A stretch of 64,000 nt of DNA, taken from Euwallacea fornicatus (lineage: Eukaryota; Arthropoda; Insecta; Coleoptera; Curculionidae). The notes below the pieces were generated by a model. That model was not told the origin of the DNA and ran no database searches. It saw only the letters and a list, made by a program, of their open reading frames with translations. Shown here in pieces: positions 1 to 13,375 of this stretch (positions are counted from its first letter, which is position 1; each line of letters begins with the position of its first letter). The stretch covers positions 62,001 to 126,000 of the forward strand of contig NW_027096016.1 in assembly GCF_040115645.1 (NCBI RefSeq). The letters are read 5' to 3'. Position numbers and translations under genes: made by a program.

Positions 1-176
1 ATCATGATTACATCTTGTTGAACTTCCAAGAAAAATAGTACTTTATGTGCTCAAACACACATATTTTGTGACTTTTCAAACTTTGAAGCTCGATAACATT
101 GGCAAATGTGGACCAAATTTGTTAACCAAAGTGTCAAATTAATCAGCTCGAAGAGATCTTTAAAATGACACAACAC
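1..176. repeat. Reference 176-bp monomer (used for numbering)
   Basis: The first complete monomer is used here to number positions 1-176. Landmarks in order are: atcatgatta (1-10), cttgttgaac (14-23), ccaagaaaaatagtac (26-41), atgtgctcaaacacac (45-60), a 13-bp dyad ttcaaactttgaa (75-87), ctcgataac (89-97), gttaac (121-126), caaattaatcagctcga (135-151) and gatctttaaaatgaca (155-170). CpG occurs at 91-92 and 149-150 in this copy and also at 152-153 in most others. The start is arbitrary: variants at the end of one monomer are often linked to variants at the start of the next, so the natural exchange unit may be phased differently. Confidence 0.95.
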
Positions 177-528
177 ATCAGAATTGCATCTTGTTGAACT
201 TCCAAGAAAAATAGTACTTTATGTGCTCAAACACACATATTTTGTTACTTTTCAAACTTTGAGGCTCGATAACTTTGGCAAATGTATACCAAATTTGTTA
301 ACCAAAGTGTCAAATTAATCAGCTCGACGAGATCTTTAAAATGACACAACACACCATGATTACATCTTGTTGAACTTCCAAGAAAAATAGTACTTTATGT
401 GCTCAAACACACAACTTTTGTGACTTTTCAAACTTTGAAGCTCGATAGCTTCGGCAAATGAAGACCAAATTTGTTAAACAAAGTGTCAAAGTAATCACCT
501 AAACGAGATTTTGAAGATGTCACAACAC

Positions 529-1760
529 ATCATGATTACATCTTGTTGAACTTCCAAGAAAAATAGTACTTTATGTGCTCAAACACACATATTTTGTGAC
601 TTTTCAAACTTTGAAGCTCGATAACATTGGCAAATGTGGACCAAATTTGTTAACCAAAGTGTCAAATTAATCAGCTCGACGAGATCTTTAAAATGACACA
701 ACACATCATTATTGCATCTTGTTGAACTTCCAAGAAAAATAGTACTTTATGTGCTCAAACACACATATTTTGTGACTTTTCAAACTTTGAAGTTCGATAG
801 CTTCGGCAAATGAAGACCAAATTTGATAAACAAAGTGTCAAATTAATCAACTCGACGAGATTTTGAAGATGTCACAACACATCAGAATTGCATCTTGTTG
901 AACTTCCAAGAAAAATAGTACTTTATGTGCTCAAACACACATATTTTGTTACTTTTCAAACTTTGAGGCTCGATAACTTTGGCAAATGTATACCAAATTT
1001 GTTAACCAAAGTGTCAAATTAATCAGCTCGACGAGATCTTTAAAATGACACAACACACCATGATTACATCTTGTTGAACTTCCAAGAAAAATAGTACTTT
1101 ATGTGCTCAAACACACAACTTTTGTGACTTTTCAAACTTTGAAGCTCGATAGCTTCGGCAAATGAAGACCAAATTTGTTAAACAAAGTGTCAAAGTAATC
1201 ACCTAAACGAGATTTTGAAGATGTCACAACACATCATGATTACATCTTGTTGAACTTCCAAGAAAAATAGTACTTTATGTGCTCAAACACACAACTTTTG
1301 TGACTTTTCAATCTTTGAAGCTCGATAACTTCGGCAAATGTGGACCAAATTTCTTAAACAAAGTGTCAAATTAATCATCTCAACCAGATTTTGAATATGT
1401 CACAACACATCATCATTGCATCTTGTTGAATTTCCAAGAAAAATAGTACTTTATGTGCTCAAACACACAACTTTTGTGACTTTTCCAATTTTGAAGCTCG
1501 ATAACTTTGGCAAATGTGGACCAAATTTGTTAACCAAAGTGTCAAATTAATCAGCTCGACGAGATCTTTAAAATGACATAACAATTCATGATTGCATCTT
1601 GTTGAATTTCCAAGAAAAATAGTACTTTATGTGCTCAAACACACATATTTTGTGACTTTTCAAACTTTGAAGCTCGATAACATTGGCAAATGTGGACCAA
1701 ATTTGTTAACCAAAGTGTCACATTAATCAGCTCGACGAGATCTTTAAAATGACGCAACAC
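529..1760. repeat. Seven-monomer segment, long-range copy A1
   Basis: Seven consecutive monomers share their order of diagnostic variants with 22528-23583. Markers are aagttcgatag at 791 (partner 22790, 125 monomers away) and catctcaacc at 1376 (partner 23199, 124 monomers away). The offset changes by one because the partner lacks one monomer. Confidence 0.8.
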
Positions 1761-2112
1761 ATCATCATTGCATCTTGTTGAACTTCCAAGAAAAATAGTA
1801 CATTATGTGCTCAAACACACAACTTTTGTGACTTTTCAAATTTTGAAGCTCGATAGCTTTGGCAAATGTGGACGAAATTTGTTAACCAAAGTGTCACATT
1901 AATCAGCTCGACGAGATCTTTAAAATGACGCAACACATCATCATTGCATCTTGTTGAACTTCCAAGAAAAATAGTACATTATGTGCTCAAACACACAACT
2001 TTTGTGACTTTTCAAACTTTGAAGCTCGATAGCTTCGGCAAATGAAGACCAAATTTGATAAACAAAGTGTCAAATTAATCAACTCGACGAGATTTTGAAG
2101 ATGTCACAACAC

Positions 2113-3168
2113 ATCAGAATTGCATCTTGTTGAACTTCCAAGAAAAATAGTACTTTATGTGCTCAAACACACATATTTTGTTACTTTTCAAACTTTGAGG
2201 CTCGATAACATTGGCAAATGTGGACCAAATTTGTTAACCAAAGTGTCAAATTAATCAGCTCGACGAGATCTTTAAAATGACACAACACATCATTATTGCA
2301 TCTTGTTGAACTTCCAAGAAAAATAGTACTTTATGTGCTCAAACACACATATTTTGTGACTTTTCAAACTTTGAAGCTCGATAACATTGGCAAATGTGGA
2401 CCAAATTTGTTAACCAAAGTGTCAAATTAATCAGCTCGACGAGATCTTTAAAATGACACAACACATCATTATTGCATCTTGTTGAATTTCCAAGAAAAAT
2501 AGTACTTTATGTGCTCAAACACACATATTTTGTGACTTTTCAAACTTTGAAGTTCGATAACTTCGGCAAATGTGGACCAAATATCTTAAACAAAGTGTCA
2601 AATTAATCAGCTCAACGAGATTTTGAAGATGGCACAACACATCATGATTACATCTTGTTGAACTTCCAAGAAAAATAGTACCTTATGTGCTCAAACACAC
2701 ATATTTTGTGACTTTTCAAACTTTGAAGCTCGATAACATTGGCAAATGTGGACCAAATTTGTTAACCAAAGTGTCAAATTAATCAGCTCGACGAGATCTT
2801 TAAAATGACATAACAATTCATGATTGCATCTTGTTGAATTTCCAAGAAAAATAGTACTTTATGTGCTCAAACACACAACTTTTGTGACTTTTCCAATTTT
2901 GAAGCTCGATAACTTTGGCAAATGTGGACCAAATTTGTTAAACAAAGTGTCAAATTAATCAGCTCGACGAGATCTTTAAAATGACACAACACATCATCAT
3001 TGCATCTTGTTGAACTTCCAAGAAAAATAGTACTTTATGTGCTCAAACACACAACTTTTGTGACTTTTCCAATTTTGAAGCTCGATAACTTTGGCAAATG
3101 TGGACCAAATTTGTTAACCAAAGTGTCAAATTAATCAGCTCGACGAGATCTTTAAAATGACATAACAA
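2113..3168. repeat. Six-monomer segment, copy B1
   Basis: Repeated 18 monomers (3,168 bp) downstream at 5281-6336. Shared rare markers are atatctt at 2581 (partner 5749), ccttatg at 2681 (partner 5849), and a monomer boundary reading gacataacaattcatg near 2807 (partner near 5975). The similarity fades on both sides, so it is a limited segment rather than a full 18-mer unit. Confidence 0.78.
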
Positions 3169-3520
3169 TTCATGATTGCATCTTGTTGAATTTCCAAGAA
3201 AAATAGTACTTTATGTGCTCAAACACACAACTTTTGTGACTTTTCCAATTTTGAAGCTCGATAACTTTGGCAAATGTGGACCAAATTTGTTAAACAAAGT
3301 GTCAAATTAATCAGCTCGACGAGATCTTTAAAATGACACAACACACCATGATTACATCTTGTTGAACTTCCAAGAAAAATAGTACTTTATGTGCTCAAAC
3401 ACACAACTTTTGTGACTTTTCAAACTTTGAAGCTCGATAGCTTCGGCAAATGAAGACCAAATTTGTTAAACAAAGTGTCAAAGTAATCACCTAAACGAGA
3501 TTTTGAAGATGTCACAACAC

Positions 3521-4224
3521 ATCATGATTACATCTTGTTGAACTTCCAAGAAAAATAGTACTTTATGTGCTCAAACACACAACTTTTGTGACTTTTCAAA
3601 CTTTGAAGCTCGATAGCTTCGGCAAATGAAGACCAAATTTGATAAACAAAGTGTCAAATTAATCAACTCGACGAGATTTTGAAGATGTCACAACACATCA
3701 TGATTGCATCTTGTTGAATTTCCAAGAAAAATAGTACTTTATGTGCTCAAACACACATATTTTGTGACTTTTCAAACTTTGAAGCTCGATAACTTCGGCA
3801 AATGTGGACCAAATTTCTTAAACAAAGTGTCAAATTAATCAGCTCGACGAGATCTTTAAAATGACACAACACATCATCATTGCATCTTTTTGAACTTCCA
3901 AGAAAAATAGTACATTATGTGCTCAAACACACAACTTTTGTGACTTTTCAAACTTTGAAGCTCGATAGCTTTGGCAAATGTGGACGAAATTTGTTAACCA
4001 AAGTGTCACATTAATCAGCTCGACGAGATCTTTAAAATGACGCAAGACATCATCATTGCATCTTGTTGAACTTCCAAGAAAAATAGTACATTATGTGCTC
4101 AAACACACAACTTTTGTGACTTTTCAAACTTTGAAGCTCGATAGCTTCGGCAAATGAAGACCAAATTTGATAAACAAAGTGTCAAATTAATCAACTCGAC
4201 GAGATTTTGAAGATGTCACAACAC
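3521..4224. repeat. Four-monomer segment, long-range copy C1
   Basis: Shares two rare variants with 24288-24991: tgcatctttttgaac at 3881 (partner 24648) and cgcaagacat at 4041 (partner 24808). Both are 20,767 bp apart, which is 118 monomers minus the single deleted base near 7455. Confidence 0.85.
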
Positions 4225-5280
4225 ATCACAATTGCATCTTGTTGAACTTCCAAGAAAAATAGTACTTTATGTGCTCAAACACACAACTTTTGTGACTTTT
4301 CCAATTTTGAAGCTCGATAACTTTGGCAAATGTGGACCAAATTTGTTAACCAAAGTGTCAAATTAATCAGCTCGACGAGATCTTTAAAATGACATAACAA
4401 TTCATGATTGCATCTTGTTGAATTTCCAAGAAAAATAGTACTTTATGTGCTCAAACACACATATTTTGTGACTTTTCAAACTTTGAAGCTCGATAACATT
4501 GGCAAATGTGGACCAAATTTGTTAACCAAAGTGTCACATTAATCAGCTCGACGAGATCTTTAAAATGACGCAACACATCATCATTGCATCTTGTTGAACT
4601 TCCAAGAAAAATAGTACATTATGTGCTCAAACACACAACTTTTGTGACTTTTCAAACTTTGAAGCTCGATAGCTTTGGCAAATGTGGACGAAATTTGTTA
4701 ACCAAAGTGTCACATTAATCAGCTCGACGAGATCTTTAAAATGACGCAACACATCATCATTGCATCTTGTTGAACTTCCAAGAAAAATAGTACATTATGT
4801 GCTCAAACACACAACTTTTGTGACTTTTCAAACTTTGAAGCTCGATAGCTTCGGCAAATGAAGACCAAATTTGATAAACAAAGTGTCAAATTAATCAACT
4901 CGACGAGATTTTGAAGATGTCACAACACATCAGAATTGCATCTTGTTGAACTTCCAAGAAAAATAGTACTTTATGTGCTCAAACACACATATTTTGTTAC
5001 TTTTCAAACTTTGAGGCTCGATAACTTTGGCAAATGTATACCAAATTTGTTAACCAAAGTGTCAAATTAATCAGCTCGACGAGATCTTTAAAATGACACA
5101 ACACATCATCATTGCATCTTGTTGAACTTCCAAGAAAAATAGTACTTTATGTGCTCAAACACACATATTTTGTGACTTTTCAAACTTTGAAGCTCGATAG
5201 CTTCGGCAAATGAAGACCAAATTTGATAAACAAAGTGTCAAATTAATCAACTCGACGAGATTTTGAAGATGTCACAACAC

Positions 5281-6336
5281 ATCAGAATTGCATCTTGTTG
5301 AACTTCCAAGAAAAATAGTACTTTATGTGCTCAAACACACATATTTTGTTACTTTTCAAACTTTGAGGCTCGATAACATTGGCAAATGTGGACCAAATTT
5401 GTTAACCAAAGTGTCAAATTAATCAGCTCGACGAGATCTTTAAAATGACACAACACATCATTATTGCATCTTGTTGAACTTCCAAGAAAAATAGTACTTT
5501 ATGTGCTCAAACACACATATTTTGTGACTTTTCAAACTTTGAAGCTCGATAACATTGGCAAATGTGGACCAAATTTGTTAACCAAAGTGTCAAATTAATC
5601 AGCTCGACGAGATCTTTAAAATGACACAACACATCATTATTGCATCTTGTTGAATTTCCAAGAAAAATAGTACTTTATGTGCTCAAACACACATATTTTG
5701 TGACTTTTCAAACTTTGAAGTTCGATAACTTCGGCAAATGTGGACCAAATATCTTAAACAAAGTGTCAAATTAATCAGCTCAACGAGATTTTGAAGATGG
5801 CACAACACATCATGATTACATCTTGTTGAACTTCCAAGAAAAATAGTACCTTATGTGCTCAAACACACATATTTTGTGACTTTTCAAACTTTGAAGCTCG
5901 ATAACATTGGCAAATGTGGACCAAATTTGTTAACCAAAGTGTCAAATTAATCAGCTCGACGAGATCTTTAAAATGACATAACAATTCATGATTGCATCTT
6001 GTTGAATTTCCAAGAAAAATAGTACTTTATGTGCTCAAACACACAACTTTTGTGACTTTTCCAATTTTGAAGCTCGATAACTTTGGCAAATGTGGACCAA
6101 ATTTGTTAAACAAAGTGTCAAATTAATCAGCTCGACGAGATCTTTAAAATGACACAACACATCATCATTGCATCTTGTTGAACTTCCAAGAAAAATAGTA
6201 CATTATGTGCTCAAACACACAACTTTTGTGACTTTTCCAATTTTGAAGCTCGATAACTTTGGCAAATGTGGACCAAATTTGTTAACCAAAGTGTCAAATT
6301 AATCAGCTCGACGAGATCTTTAAAATGACACAACAC
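5281..6336. repeat. Six-monomer segment, copy B2
   Basis: Partner of 2113-3168 at an offset of exactly 18 monomers. The monomer starting at 6161 has tacattatg where its partner at 2993 has tactttatg, so the copies have begun to differ. Confidence 0.78.
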
Positions 6337-6688
6337 ACCATGATTACATCTTGTTGAACTTCCAAGAAAAATAGTACTTTATGTGCTCAAACACACAACT
6401 TTTGTGACTTTTCAAACTTTGAAGCTCGATAGCTTCGGCAAATGATAACCAAATTTGTTAAACAAAGTGTCAAAGTAATCACCTAAACGAGATTTTGAAG
6501 ATGTCACAACACATCATGATTACATCTTGTTGAACTTCCAAGAAAAATAGTACTTTATGTGCTCAAACACACAACTTTTGTGACTTTTCAAACTTTGAAG
6601 CTCGATAGCTTCGGCAAATGAAGACCAAATTTGATAAACAAAGTGTCAAATTAATCAACTCGACGAGATTTTGAAGATGTCACAACAC

Positions 6689-8271
6689 ATCAGAATTGCA
6701 TCTTGTTGAACTTCCAAGAAAAATAGTACTTTATGTGCTCAAGCACACATATTTTGTTACTTTTCAAACTTTGAGGCTCGATAACTTTGGCAAATGTATA
6801 CCAAATTTGTTAACCAAAGTGTCAAATTAATCAGCTCGACGAGATATTTAAAATGACACAACACATCATTATTGCATCTTGTTGAACTTCCAAGAAAAAT
6901 AGTACTTTATGTGCTCAAACACACATATTTTGTGACTTTTCAAACTTTGAAGCTCGATAGCTTCGGCAAATGAAGACCAAATTTGATAAACAAAGTGTCA
7001 AATTAATCAACTCGACGAGATTTTGAAGATGTCACAACACATCAGAATTGCATCTTGTTGAACTTCCAAGAAAAATAGTACTTTATGTGCTCAAACACAC
7101 ATATTTTGTTACTTTTCAAACATTGAAGCTCGATAGCTTCGGCAAATGAAGACCAAATTTGTTAACCAAAGTGTCAAATTAATCAGCTCAACGAGATTTT
7201 GAAGATGTCACAACACATCATGATTACCTCTTGTTGAACTTCCAAGAAAAATAGTACTTTATGTGCTCAAACACACAACTTTTGTGACTTTTCAAACTTT
7301 GAAGCTCGATAGCTTCGGCAAATGAAGACCAAATTTGTTAAACAAAGTGTCAAAGTAATCACCTAAACGAGATTTTGAAGATGTCACAACACATCATGAT
7401 TACATCTTGTTGAACTTCCAAGAAAAATAGTACTTTATGTGCTCAAACACACATTTTTGTGACTTTTCAAACTTTGAAGCTCGATAACATTGGCAAATGT
7501 GGACCAAATTTGTTAACCAAAGTGTCAAATTAATCAGCTCGACGAGATCTTTAAAATGACGCAACACATAATCATTGCATCTTGTTGAACTTCCAAGAAA
7601 AATAGTACATTATGTGCTCAAACACACAACTTTTGTGACTTTTCAAACTTTGAAGCTCGATAGCTTCGGCAAATGAAGACCAAATTTGATAAACAAAGTG
7701 TCAAATTAATCAACTCGACGAGATTTTGAAGATGTCACAACACATCAGAATTGCATCTTGTTGAACTTCCAAGAAAAATAGTACTTTATGTGCTCAAACA
7801 CACATATTTTGTGACTTTTCAAACTTTGAAGCTCGATAACTTCGGCAAATGTGGACCAAATTTCTTAAACAAAGTGTCAAATTAATCAGCTCAACGAGAT
7901 TTTGAAGATGTCACAACACATCATGATTACATCTTGTTGAACTTCCAAGAAAAATAGTACTTTATGTGCTCAAACACACATATTTTGTGACTTTTCAAAC
8001 TTTGAAGCTCGATAACATTGGCAAATGTGGACCAAATTTGTTAACCAAAGTGTCAAATTAATCAGCTCGACGAGATCTTTAAAATGACGCAACACATCAT
8101 CATTGCATCTTGTTGAACTTCCAAGAAAAATAGTACATTATGTGCTCAAACACACAACTTTTGTGACTTTTCAAACTTTGAAGCTCGATAGCTTCGGCAA
8201 TTGAAGACCAAATTTGATAAACAAAGTGTCAAATTAATCAACTCGACGAGATTTTGAAGATGTCACAACAC
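6689..8271. repeat. Nine-monomer segment, triplicated copy D1
   Basis: Nine monomers that recur at 41536-43119; the first six also recur at 24992-26047. Markers are tgattacctc at 7221 (partners 25524 and 42068) and cggcaattg with its ttga at 8201 (partner 43049). Offsets are 104 and then 94 monomers. It contains the only 175-bp monomer. Confidence 0.83.
7393..7567. repeat. Single 175-bp monomer with a 1-bp deletion
   Basis: This copy reads acatttttgtg where its class has acatattttgtg, a loss of one A at about 7455 (monomer position 62-63). It shifts all later monomer starts by one base. It is the only indel I found in 363 monomers. Its homologues at 25696 and 42240 have the intact 176-bp form, so the loss is private to this copy and postdates the duplication that relates them. 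Confidence 0.93.
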
Positions 8272-8447
8272 ATCAGAATTGCATCTTGTTGAACTTCCAA
8301 GAAAAATAGTACTTTATGTGCTCAAACACACATATTTTGTTACTTTTCAAACTTTGAGGCTCGATAACTTTGGCAAATGTATACCAAATTTGTTAACCAA
8401 AGTGTCAAATTAATCAGCTCGACGAGATCTTTAAAATGACACAACAC

Positions 8448-9151
8448 ACCATGATTACATCTTGTTGAACTTCCAAGAAAAATAGTACTTTATGTGCTCA
8501 AACACACAACTTTTGTGACTTTTCAAACTTTGAAGCTCGATAGCTTCGGCAAATGAAGACCAAATTTGTTAAACAAAGTGTCAAAGTAATCACCTAAACG
8601 AGATTTTGAAGATGTCACAACACATCATGATTACATCTTGTTGAACTTCCAAGAAAAATAGTACTTTATGTGCTCAAACACACAACTTTTGTGACTTTTC
8701 AAACTTTGAAGCTCGATAGCTTCGGCAAATGTGGACCAAATTTGTTAACCAAAGTGTCACATTAATCAGCTCGACGAGATCTTTAAAATGACGCAACACA
8801 TCATCATTGCATCTTGTTGAACTTCCAAGAAAAATAGTACATTATGTGCTCAAACACACAACTTTTGTGACTTTTCAAACTTTGAAGCTCGATAGCTTCG
8901 GCAAATGAAGACCAAATTTGATAAACAAAGTGTCAAATTAATCAGCTCGACGAGATCTTTAAAATGACACAACACACCATGATTACATCTTGTTGAACTT
9001 CCAAGAAAAATAGTACTTTATGTGCTCAAACACACAACTTTTGTGACTTTTCAAACTTTGAAGCTCGATAGCTTCGGCAAATGAAGACCAAATTTGTTAA
9101 ACAAAGTGTCAAAGTAATCACCTAAACGAGATTTTGAAGATGTCACAACAC
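8448..9151. repeat. P-Q-R-P module, one three-monomer copy
   Basis: Four monomers in the order P (accatgatta start, caaagtaatcacc end), Q (catgatta start, tgtggacc, cacatt), R (catcattg start, tacattatg, tttgataaac) and P again. The same order recurs at 18832 and, with the three-monomer part doubled, in the 26-mer repeats at 50.9, 54.6 and 59.1 kb. Confidence 0.75.
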
Positions 9152-9679
9152 ATCATGATTACATCTTGTTGAACTTCCAAGAAAAATAGTACTTTAAGTG
9201 CTCAAGCACACATATTTTGTGACTTTTCAAACTTTGAAGCTCGATAACTTTGGCAAATGTGGACCAAATTTGTTAACCAAAGTGTCACATTAATCAGCTC
9301 GACGAGATCTTTAAAATGACGCAACACATCATCATTGCATCTTGTTGAACTTCCAAGAAAAATAGTACATTATGTGCTCAAACACACAACTTTTGTGACT
9401 TTTCAAACTTTGAAGCTCGATAGCTTCGGCAAATGAAGACCAAATTTGATAAACAAAGTGTCAAATTAATCAACTCGACGAGGTTTTGAAGATGTCACAA
9501 CACATCAGAATTGCATCTTGTTGAACTTCCAAGAAAAATAGTACTTTATGTGCTCAAACACACATATTTTGTTACTTTTCAAACTTTGAGGCTCGATAAC
9601 TTTGGCAAATGTATACCAAATTTGTTAACCAAAGTGTCAAATTAATCAGCTCGACGAGATATTTAAAATGACGCAACAC
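9152..9679. repeat. Three-monomer segment, copy E1
   Basis: Recurs 17 monomers (2,992 bp) on at 12144-12671. Markers are actttaagtg followed by caagcac at 9191 (partner 12183) and aggttttg at 9481 (partner 12473). Outside this stretch the two contexts differ. Confidence 0.8.
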
Positions 9680-11439
9680 ATCATCATTGCATCTTGTTGA
9701 ACTTCCAAGAAAAATAGTACTAAATGTGCTCAAACACACATATTTTGTGACTTTTCAAATTTTGAAGCTCGATAACTTCGGCAAATGTGGACCAAATTTC
9801 TTAAACAAAGTGTCAAAGTAATCACCTAAACGAGATTTTGAAGATGTCACAACACATCATGATTACATCTTGTTGAACTTCCAAGAAAAATAGTACTTTA
9901 TGTGCTCAAACACACATATTTTGTTACTTTTCAAACTTTGAGGCTCGATAACTTTGGCATATGTATACCAAATTTGTTAACCAAAGTGTCAAATTAATCA
10001 GCTCGACGAGATCTTTAAAATGACGCAACACATCATCATTGCATCTTGTTGAACTTCCAAGAAAAATAGTACTTTATGTGCTCAAACACACATATTTTGT
10101 GACTTTTCAAATTTTGAAGCTCGATAACTTCGGCAAATGTGGACCAAATTTCTTAAACAAAGTGTCAAATTAATTAGCTCGACGAGATTTTGAATATGTC
10201 ACAACACATCATGATTGCATCTTGTTGAATTTCCAAGAAAAATAGTACTGTATGTGCTCAAACACACATATTTTGTGACTTTTCAAACTTTGAAGCTCGA
10301 TAACTTCGGCAAATGTGGACCAAATTTCTTAAACAAAGTGTCAAATTAATCAGCTCAACGAGATTTTGAAGATGTCACAACACATCATGATTACATCTTG
10401 TTGAACTTCCAAGAAAAATAGTACCTTATGTGCTCAAACACACATATTTTGTGACTTTTCAAACTTTGAAGCTCGATAACTTTGGCAAATGTGGACCAAA
10501 TTTGTTAACCAAAGTGTCACATTAATCAGCTCGACGAGATCTTTAAAATGACGCAACACATCATCATTGCATCTTGTTGAACTTCCAAGAAAAATAGTAC
10601 TTTATGTGCTCAAACACACATATTTTGTGACTTTTCAAATTTTGAAGCTCGATAACTTCGGCAAATGTGGACCAAATTTCTTAAACAAAGTGTCAAAGTA
10701 ATCACCTAAACGAGATTTTGAAGATGTCACAACACATCATGATTACATCTTGTTGAACTTCCAAGAAAAATAGTACTTTATGTGCTCAAACACACATATT
10801 TTGTGACTTTTCAAACTTTGAAGCTCGATAACTTTGGCAAATGTGGACCAAATTTGTTAACCAAAGTGTCACATTAATCAGCTCGACGAGATCTTTAAAA
10901 TGACGCAACACATCATCATTGCATCTTGTTGAACTTCCAAGAAAAATAGTACTTTATGTGCTCAAACACACATATTTTGTGACTTTTCAAATTTTGAAGC
11001 TCGATAACTTTGGCAAATGTGGACCAAATTTGTTAACCAAAGTGTCACATTAATCAGCTCGACGAGATATTTAAAATGACACAACACATCATTATTGCAT
11101 CTTGTTGAACTTCCAAGAAAAATAGTACTTTATGTGCTCAAACACACATATTTTGTGACTTTTCAAACTTTGAAGCTCGATAGCTTCGGCAAATGAAGAC
11201 CAAATTTGATAAACAAAGTGTCAAATTAATCAACTCGACGAGATTTTGAAGATGTCACAACACATCAGAATTGCATCTTGTTGAACTTCCAAGAAAAATA
11301 GTACTTTATGTGCTCAAACACACATATTTTGTTACTTTTCAAACTTTGAAGCTCGATAACTTTGGCAAATGTGGACCAAATTTGTTAACCAAAGTGTCAC
11401 ATTAATCAGCTCGACGAGATCTTTAAAATGACGCAACAC
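9680..11439. repeat. Ten-monomer period rich in acatatttt / cacatt monomers
   Basis: The rare ggcatatg variant occurs at 9956 and 11716, ten monomers apart, each preceded by a monomer with aattttgaag, tcttaaac and caaagtaatcacc (9680 and 11440). A 9720-region tactaaatg variant is private. Between them lie alternating monomers with cacatt and gacgcaacac ends. Confidence 0.68.
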
Positions 11440-11967
11440 ATCATCATTGCATCTTGTTGAACTTCCAAGAAAAATAGTACTTTATGTGCTCAAACACACA
11501 TATTTTGTGACTTTTCAAATTTTGAAGCTCGATAACTTCGGCAAATGTGGACCAAATTTCTTAAACAAAGTGTCAAAGTAATCACCTAAACGAGATTTTG
11601 AAGATGTCACAACACATCATGATTACATCTTGTTGAACTTCCAAGAAAAATAGTACTTTATGTGCTCAAACACACATATTTTGTTACTTTTCAAACTTTG
11701 AGGCTCGATAACTTTGGCATATGTATACCAAATTTGTTAACCAAAGTGTCAAATTAATCAGCTCGACGAGATCTTTAAAATGACACAACACACCATGATT
11801 ACATCTTGTTGAACTTCCAAGAAAAATAGTACTTTATGTGCTCAAACACACATATTTTGTGACTTTTCAAACTTTGAAGCTCGATAACTTTGGCAAATGT
11901 GGACCAAATTTGTTAACCAAAGTGTCACATTAATCAGCTCGACGAGATCTTTAAAATGACGCAACAC
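11440..11967. repeat. Three-monomer segment, copy F1
   Basis: Monomers in the order aattttgaag/tcttaaac, ggcatatg, then accatgatta/cacatt. The same order occurs at 17072-17599, 32 monomers on (ggcatatg at 11716 and 17348). Confidence 0.7.
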
Positions 11968-12143
11968 ATCATCATTGCATCTTGTTGAACTTCCAAGAAA
12001 AATAGTACATTATGTGCTCAAACACACAACTTTTGTGACTTTTCAAACTTTGAAGCTCGATAGCTTCGGCAAATGAAGACCAAATTTGATAAACAAAGTG
12101 TCAAATTAATCACCTAAACGAGATTTTGAAGATGTCACAACAC

Positions 12144-12671
12144 ATCATGATTACATCTTGTTGAACTTCCAAGAAAAATAGTACTTTAAGTGCTCAAGCA
12201 CACATATTTTGTGACTTTTCAAACTTTGAAGCTCGATAACTTTGGCAAATGTGGACCAAATTTGTTAACCAAAGTGTCACATTAATCAGCTCGACGAGAT
12301 CTTTAAAATGACGCAACACATCATCATTGCATCTTGTTGAACTTCCAAGAAAAATAGTACATTATGTGCTCAAACACACAACTTTTGTGACTTTTCAAAC
12401 TTTGAAGCTCGATAGCTTCGGCAAATGAAGACCAAATTTGATAAACAAAGTGTCAAATTAATCAACTCGACGAGGTTTTGAAGATGTCACAACACATCAG
12501 AATTGCATCTTGTTGAACTTCCAAGAAAAATAGTACTTTATGTGCTCAAACACACATATTTTGTTACTTTTCAAACTTTGAGGCTCGATAACTTTGGCAA
12601 ATGTATACCAAATTTGTTAACCAAAGTGTCAAATTAATCAGCTCGACGAGATATTTAAAATGACACAACAC
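12144..12671. repeat. Three-monomer segment, copy E2
   Basis: Partner of 9152-9679. The monomer before it (11968) is chimeric: it has the left half of a catcattg/tacattatg monomer and ends in caaattaatcacctaaacg, a tail otherwise preceded by caaag. Confidence 0.78.
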
Positions 12672-13375
12672 ATCATTATTGCATCTTGTTGAACTTCCAA
12701 GAAAAATAGTACTTTATGTGCTCAAACACACATATTTTGTTACTTTTCAAACTTTGAGGCTCGATAACTTTGGCAAATGTATACCAAATTTATTAACCAA
12801 AGTGTCAAATTAATCAGCTCGACGAGATCTTTAAAATGACACAACACACCATGATTACATCTTGTTGAACTTCCAAGAAAAATAGTACTTTATGTGCTCA
12901 AACACACAACTTTTGTGACTTTTCAAACTTTGAAGCTCGATAGCTTCGGCAAATGAAGACCAAATTTGTTAAACAAAGTGTCAAAGTAATCACCTAAACG
13001 AGATTTTGAAGATGTCACAACACATCATGATTACATCTTGTTGAACTTCCAAGAAAAATAGTACTTTATGTGCTCAAACACACAACTTTTGTGACTTTTC
13101 AAACTTTGAAGCTCGATAGCTTCGGCAAATGAAGACCAAATTTGTTAACCAAAGTGTCAAATTAATCAGCTCAACGAGATTTTGAAGATGTCACAACACA
13201 TCATGATTACATCTTGTTGAACTTCCAAGAAAAATAGTACTTTATGTGCTCAAACACACAACTTTTGTGACTTTTCAAACTTTGAAGCTCGATAGCTTCG
13301 GCAAATGAAGACCAAATTTGTTAAACAAAGTGTCAAATTAATTAGCTCGACGAGATTTTGAATATGTCACAACAC

